From Lachnospiraceae bacterium (lineage in GTDB: Bacteria > Bacillota > Clostridia > Lachnospirales > Lachnospiraceae), in the NCBI GenBank assembly GCA_013316825.1, contig WSLY01000010.1, positions 16,034 to 80,033 on the forward strand: DNA of 64,000 bases. Direction: 5' to 3'. A program made the translations under genes and the position numbers. Shown piece by piece: positions 62,295-64,000 of this stretch. Below the pieces are notes generated by a model. That model was not told where the DNA came from. It searched no databases and saw only the letters and a list, made by a program, of their open reading frames with translations. Position 1 is the first letter of the stretch; each line of letters begins with the position of its first letter.

Positions 62295-63290
62295 ATGCCA
62301 AGAACAATCGAGACCAATTTTACACAAGAGGATGTCAAAATAGAAGGTTCCTTAAGACCGCAGTATTTAAAAGATTATATTGGACAGGAAAAAGTAAAAT
62401 CAAACTTAAAAGTATATATTGAGGCGGCAAAAAAAAGGGGCGACGCGCTTGACCATGCGCTGTTTTACGGTCCGCCCGGTTTGGGAAAAACAACACTGGC
62501 AGGTATTATTGCCAACGAGATGGGGGTCAACATGAAAATTACCAGCGGACCGGCCATCGAGAAGCCAGGGGAAATTGCCGCTATTTTAAACAATTTGCAG
62601 GAAGGCGATATTCTTTTTGTAGACGAAATTCATCGCTTAAACAGACAAGTGGAAGAGGTTCTTTATCCGGCGATGGAAGATTTTGCCATTGATATTATGA
62701 TTGGAAAAGGCTCTTCGGCGCGTTCCATCCGTCTGGAGCTTCCCAAATTTACGCTGATAGGTGCAACGACCAGAGCCGGCATGCTGACGGCTCCCCTGCG
62801 CGACCGTTTTGGCATGATTCACCGGCTGGAATTTTACACTGTTTCGGAGCTGGAGCAGATTATCAGACATTCGGCAGTGCTTTTACAAGTTGCGATTGAC
62901 GACGGCGGGGCAAAGGAGCTGGCAAGAAGAAGCAGGGGTACACCGCGGCTTGCCAACCGTATTTTAAAGCGGGTACGTGATTTTGCCCAAGTGAAATATG
63001 ACGGAAACATTACGGAGGAGATTGCACAGACTGCGCTGGATTTGATGGATGTGGACAAGCTTGGACTGGACCATGTCGACCGCAATATGCTTTCTACCAT
63101 GATTCTGAAGTTTAAGGGCGGTCCTGTGGGGCTGGATACGCTTGCGGCGGCAATCGGAGAGGATGCCGGTACGATTGAGGATGTTTACGAGCCGTTTCTG
63201 ATACAGAACGGGCTGATAAACAGGACGCCCAGAGGCAGGGTTGTGACAGAACAGGCATACCGCCACATGGGACTTACGCCAATTTTATAA
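62295..63290 (+). CDS. ruvB: Holliday junction branch-migration ATPase RuvB
   Basis: The 331-residue hexameric AAA+ motor of the RuvABC resolvasome. Walker A is [12 protein letters not shown] (about 58-69), Walker [11 protein letters not shown], sensor 1 LIGATTRAG, arginine finger in APLRDRFG, and the C-terminal winged helix ends with [19 protein letters not shown]. The ATG at 62295 has GGGG upstream; a GTG two codons earlier is possible. It is cotranscribed with ruvA. Confidence 0.97.
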   Translation: MPRTIETNFTQEDVKIEGSLRPQYLKDYIGQEKVKSNLKVYIEAAKKRGDALDHALFYGPPGLGKTTLAGIIANEMGVNMKITSGPAIEKPGEIAAILNNLQEGDILFVDEIHRLNRQVEEVLYPAMEDFAIDIMIGKGSSARSIRLELPKFTLIGATTRAGMLTAPLRDRFGMIHRLEFYTVSELEQIIRHSAVLLQVAIDDGGAKELARRSRGTPRLANRILKRVRDFAQVKYDGNITEEIAQTALDLMDVDKLGLDHVDRNMLSTMILKFKGGPVGLDTLAAAIGEDAGTIEDVYEPFLIQNGLINRTPRGRVVTEQAYRHMGLTPIL

Positions 63291-63296
63291 AAAGAC

Positions 63297-63325
63297 TTGC
63301 CTGCAATGCAATCCTGATATATAAT
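63297..63325 (+). promoter_or_regulatory. promoter of zapA
   Basis: TTGCCT (63297-63302), a 17-base spacer and a perfect TATAAT (63320-63325), starting seven bases after the ruvB stop. Confidence 0.7.
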
Positions 63326-63425
63326 ATATCTAGTATTTTGGGATAGTGTACAATGGCACATGTAGTATATGGCAGTACAGTTTTGGATTTGAATCGGTTG
63401 TTTTACGGCTGGGGAGGGAGTTCTG

Positions 63426-63827
63426 ATGTCTTCTAAAACGGATACCGAGGTTATTATCGGAGGCAAGATATTTACGCTGAGCGGATATGAAAGTGAGGAA
63501 TACTTGCAGAGAGTAGCCTCCTATATCAATAATAAGCTCGAAGAATATGGTAAAATCGAAAGTTTTAAAAGGCAGCCTCTGGATACGCAGGCTGTATTAA
63601 TGCAGCTCAACATTGCGGACGATTATTTTAAGAGCAAAAAACAAATTAGTCTTCTGGAGGAGGAGCTTCAGGCGAAGGAAAAAGAATTGTATGATTTGAA
63701 GCACGAGTTGATTGCTTCACAGATTAAGCTGGAAAATACAGAGAAGCGTGCAAAAGAGCTGCAAATAGAAATCAATGAAAACGCCAAACGGATTGTCCGT
63801 CTGGAAACAGAATTAAAGAGCGTGTAG
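63426..63827 (+). CDS. zapA: cell division protein ZapA
   Basis: A 133-residue FtsZ-ring stabiliser. The N-terminal domain (about 1-50) has TEVIIGGKIFTLSGYESEEYLQRVA, and residues from about 68 onward form a long coiled coil (QISLLEEELQAKEKELYDLK and further heptads) used for tetramer formation. The length is at the long end of the family, as usual in Lachnospiraceae. GGGAGGGAG lies before the ATG. A weak hairpin (63838-63866) with TTATTTG follows. Confidence 0.92.
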   Translation: MSSKTDTEVIIGGKIFTLSGYESEEYLQRVASYINNKLEEYGKIESFKRQPLDTQAVLMQLNIADDYFKSKKQISLLEEELQAKEKELYDLKHELIASQIKLENTEKRAKELQIEINENAKRIVRLETELKSV

Positions 63828-63837
63828 CAGGAGAAAG

Positions 63838-63870
63838 GGCGCTGTCCGTCAAAACGGGCGGCGTTATTTG
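63838..63870 (+). terminator. possible weak terminator after zapA
   Basis: GGCGCTGTCCGT / ACGGGCGGCG stem with G-T pairs and loop CAAA, followed by TTATTTG. Read-through into the U32 peptidase gene is likely. Confidence 0.35.
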
Positions 63871-63874
63871 ATTC

Positions 63875-64000
63875 ATGGAAAAAAAGCGGGTGGAGCTGCT
63901 GGCTCCGGCAGGAAATTATAAGGGTTTTTTGGGCGCCATACATGCAGGTGCGGATGCTGTTTATTTGGGCGGCGAAAAGTTTGGCGCACGCGCCTATGCG
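63875..64000 (+). CDS. U32 family peptidase / hydroxylase-like protein (5' part)
   Basis: The first 42 residues of a protein cut off by the window end. The start KKRVELLAPAGN and then HAGADAVYLGGEKFGARAYA are characteristic of the U32 (PrtC/YegQ/RlhA-like) family. Members are annotated as peptidases, and some modify rRNA or tRNA. The ATG at 63875 follows an in-frame TGA by one codon; a GTG at 63890 would also be possible. The gene order zapA-U32 is common in Clostridia. Confidence 0.88.
   Translation, partial: MEKKRVELLAPAGNYKGFLGAIHAGADAVYLGGEKFGARAYA

Overview
The window looks like a chromosomal segment of a Gram-positive anaerobe of the class Clostridia, most likely family Lachnospiraceae. 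The evidence is the gene content and style: strong AGGAGG-type ribosome binding sites on nearly every gene, the ruvA-ruvB-zapA-U32 peptidase order, a MetH without reactivation domain, a PdaA-type deacetylase, the NifU-like/GGGtGRT pair, and lipoproteins with Gram-positive lipoboxes. I see no phage, insertion sequence, CRISPR array or rRNA operon. Almost all genes are intact and most are on the + strand.

Layout. 1-3806: the tail of an unknown gene, then an ECF sigma factor, its probable membrane anti-sigma factor and a large membrane-anchored transglutaminase-like protein. 3814-8668: a small minus-strand hypothetical, then DUF1015, glycogen branching enzyme GlgB and an MscS channel. 8746-8818: tRNA-Thr(CGT) with its own promoter and terminator. 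8935-11235: a repeat-rich zinc-ribbon membrane protein. 11284-12862: a minus-strand ABC importer (ATPase and permease, no binding protein), divergent from argH-asd. 15589-20140: a c-di-GMP phosphodiesterase, topoisomerase III and a hexapeptide-repeat protein. 20259-21995: the NifU-like/GGGtGRT pair.

22241-33242 is a divergently organised carbohydrate locus. A LacI repressor and glycerate kinase are read leftward. A GH13_18 phosphorylase, an ABC sugar importer, two dehydrogenases and a GH4 glycosidase are read rightward from a near-consensus promoter with LacI/CcpA-type operators. A GH13_18 phosphorylase paired with glycerate kinase points to 2-O-alpha-glucosylglycerate as the substrate (inference).

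33354-36829 carries small membrane or envelope genes: a zinc-ribbon protein, an Lgt-like protein, a YGQN-repeat protein, a PdaA-like deacetylase and a lipoprotein. 37030-43541 is methionine and branched-chain amino acid biosynthesis (metH, ilvB, two ilvN-type genes, ilvC). An ABC exporter and a two-component system follow. Then come a LysR regulator divergent from leuC, and leuD, which is separated from leuC by two unusual palindromic elements.

51973-60121 is the most intriguing block. It is a five-gene cluster of a SWIM zinc-finger protein, a HEAT-like protein, a MoxR-type AAA+ ATPase, a DUF5682 protein and a vWA MIDAS protein, resembling the uncharacterised E. coli yehLMPQ group. The window closes with a MATE exporter, ruvA, ruvB, zapA and the start of a U32 peptidase gene.
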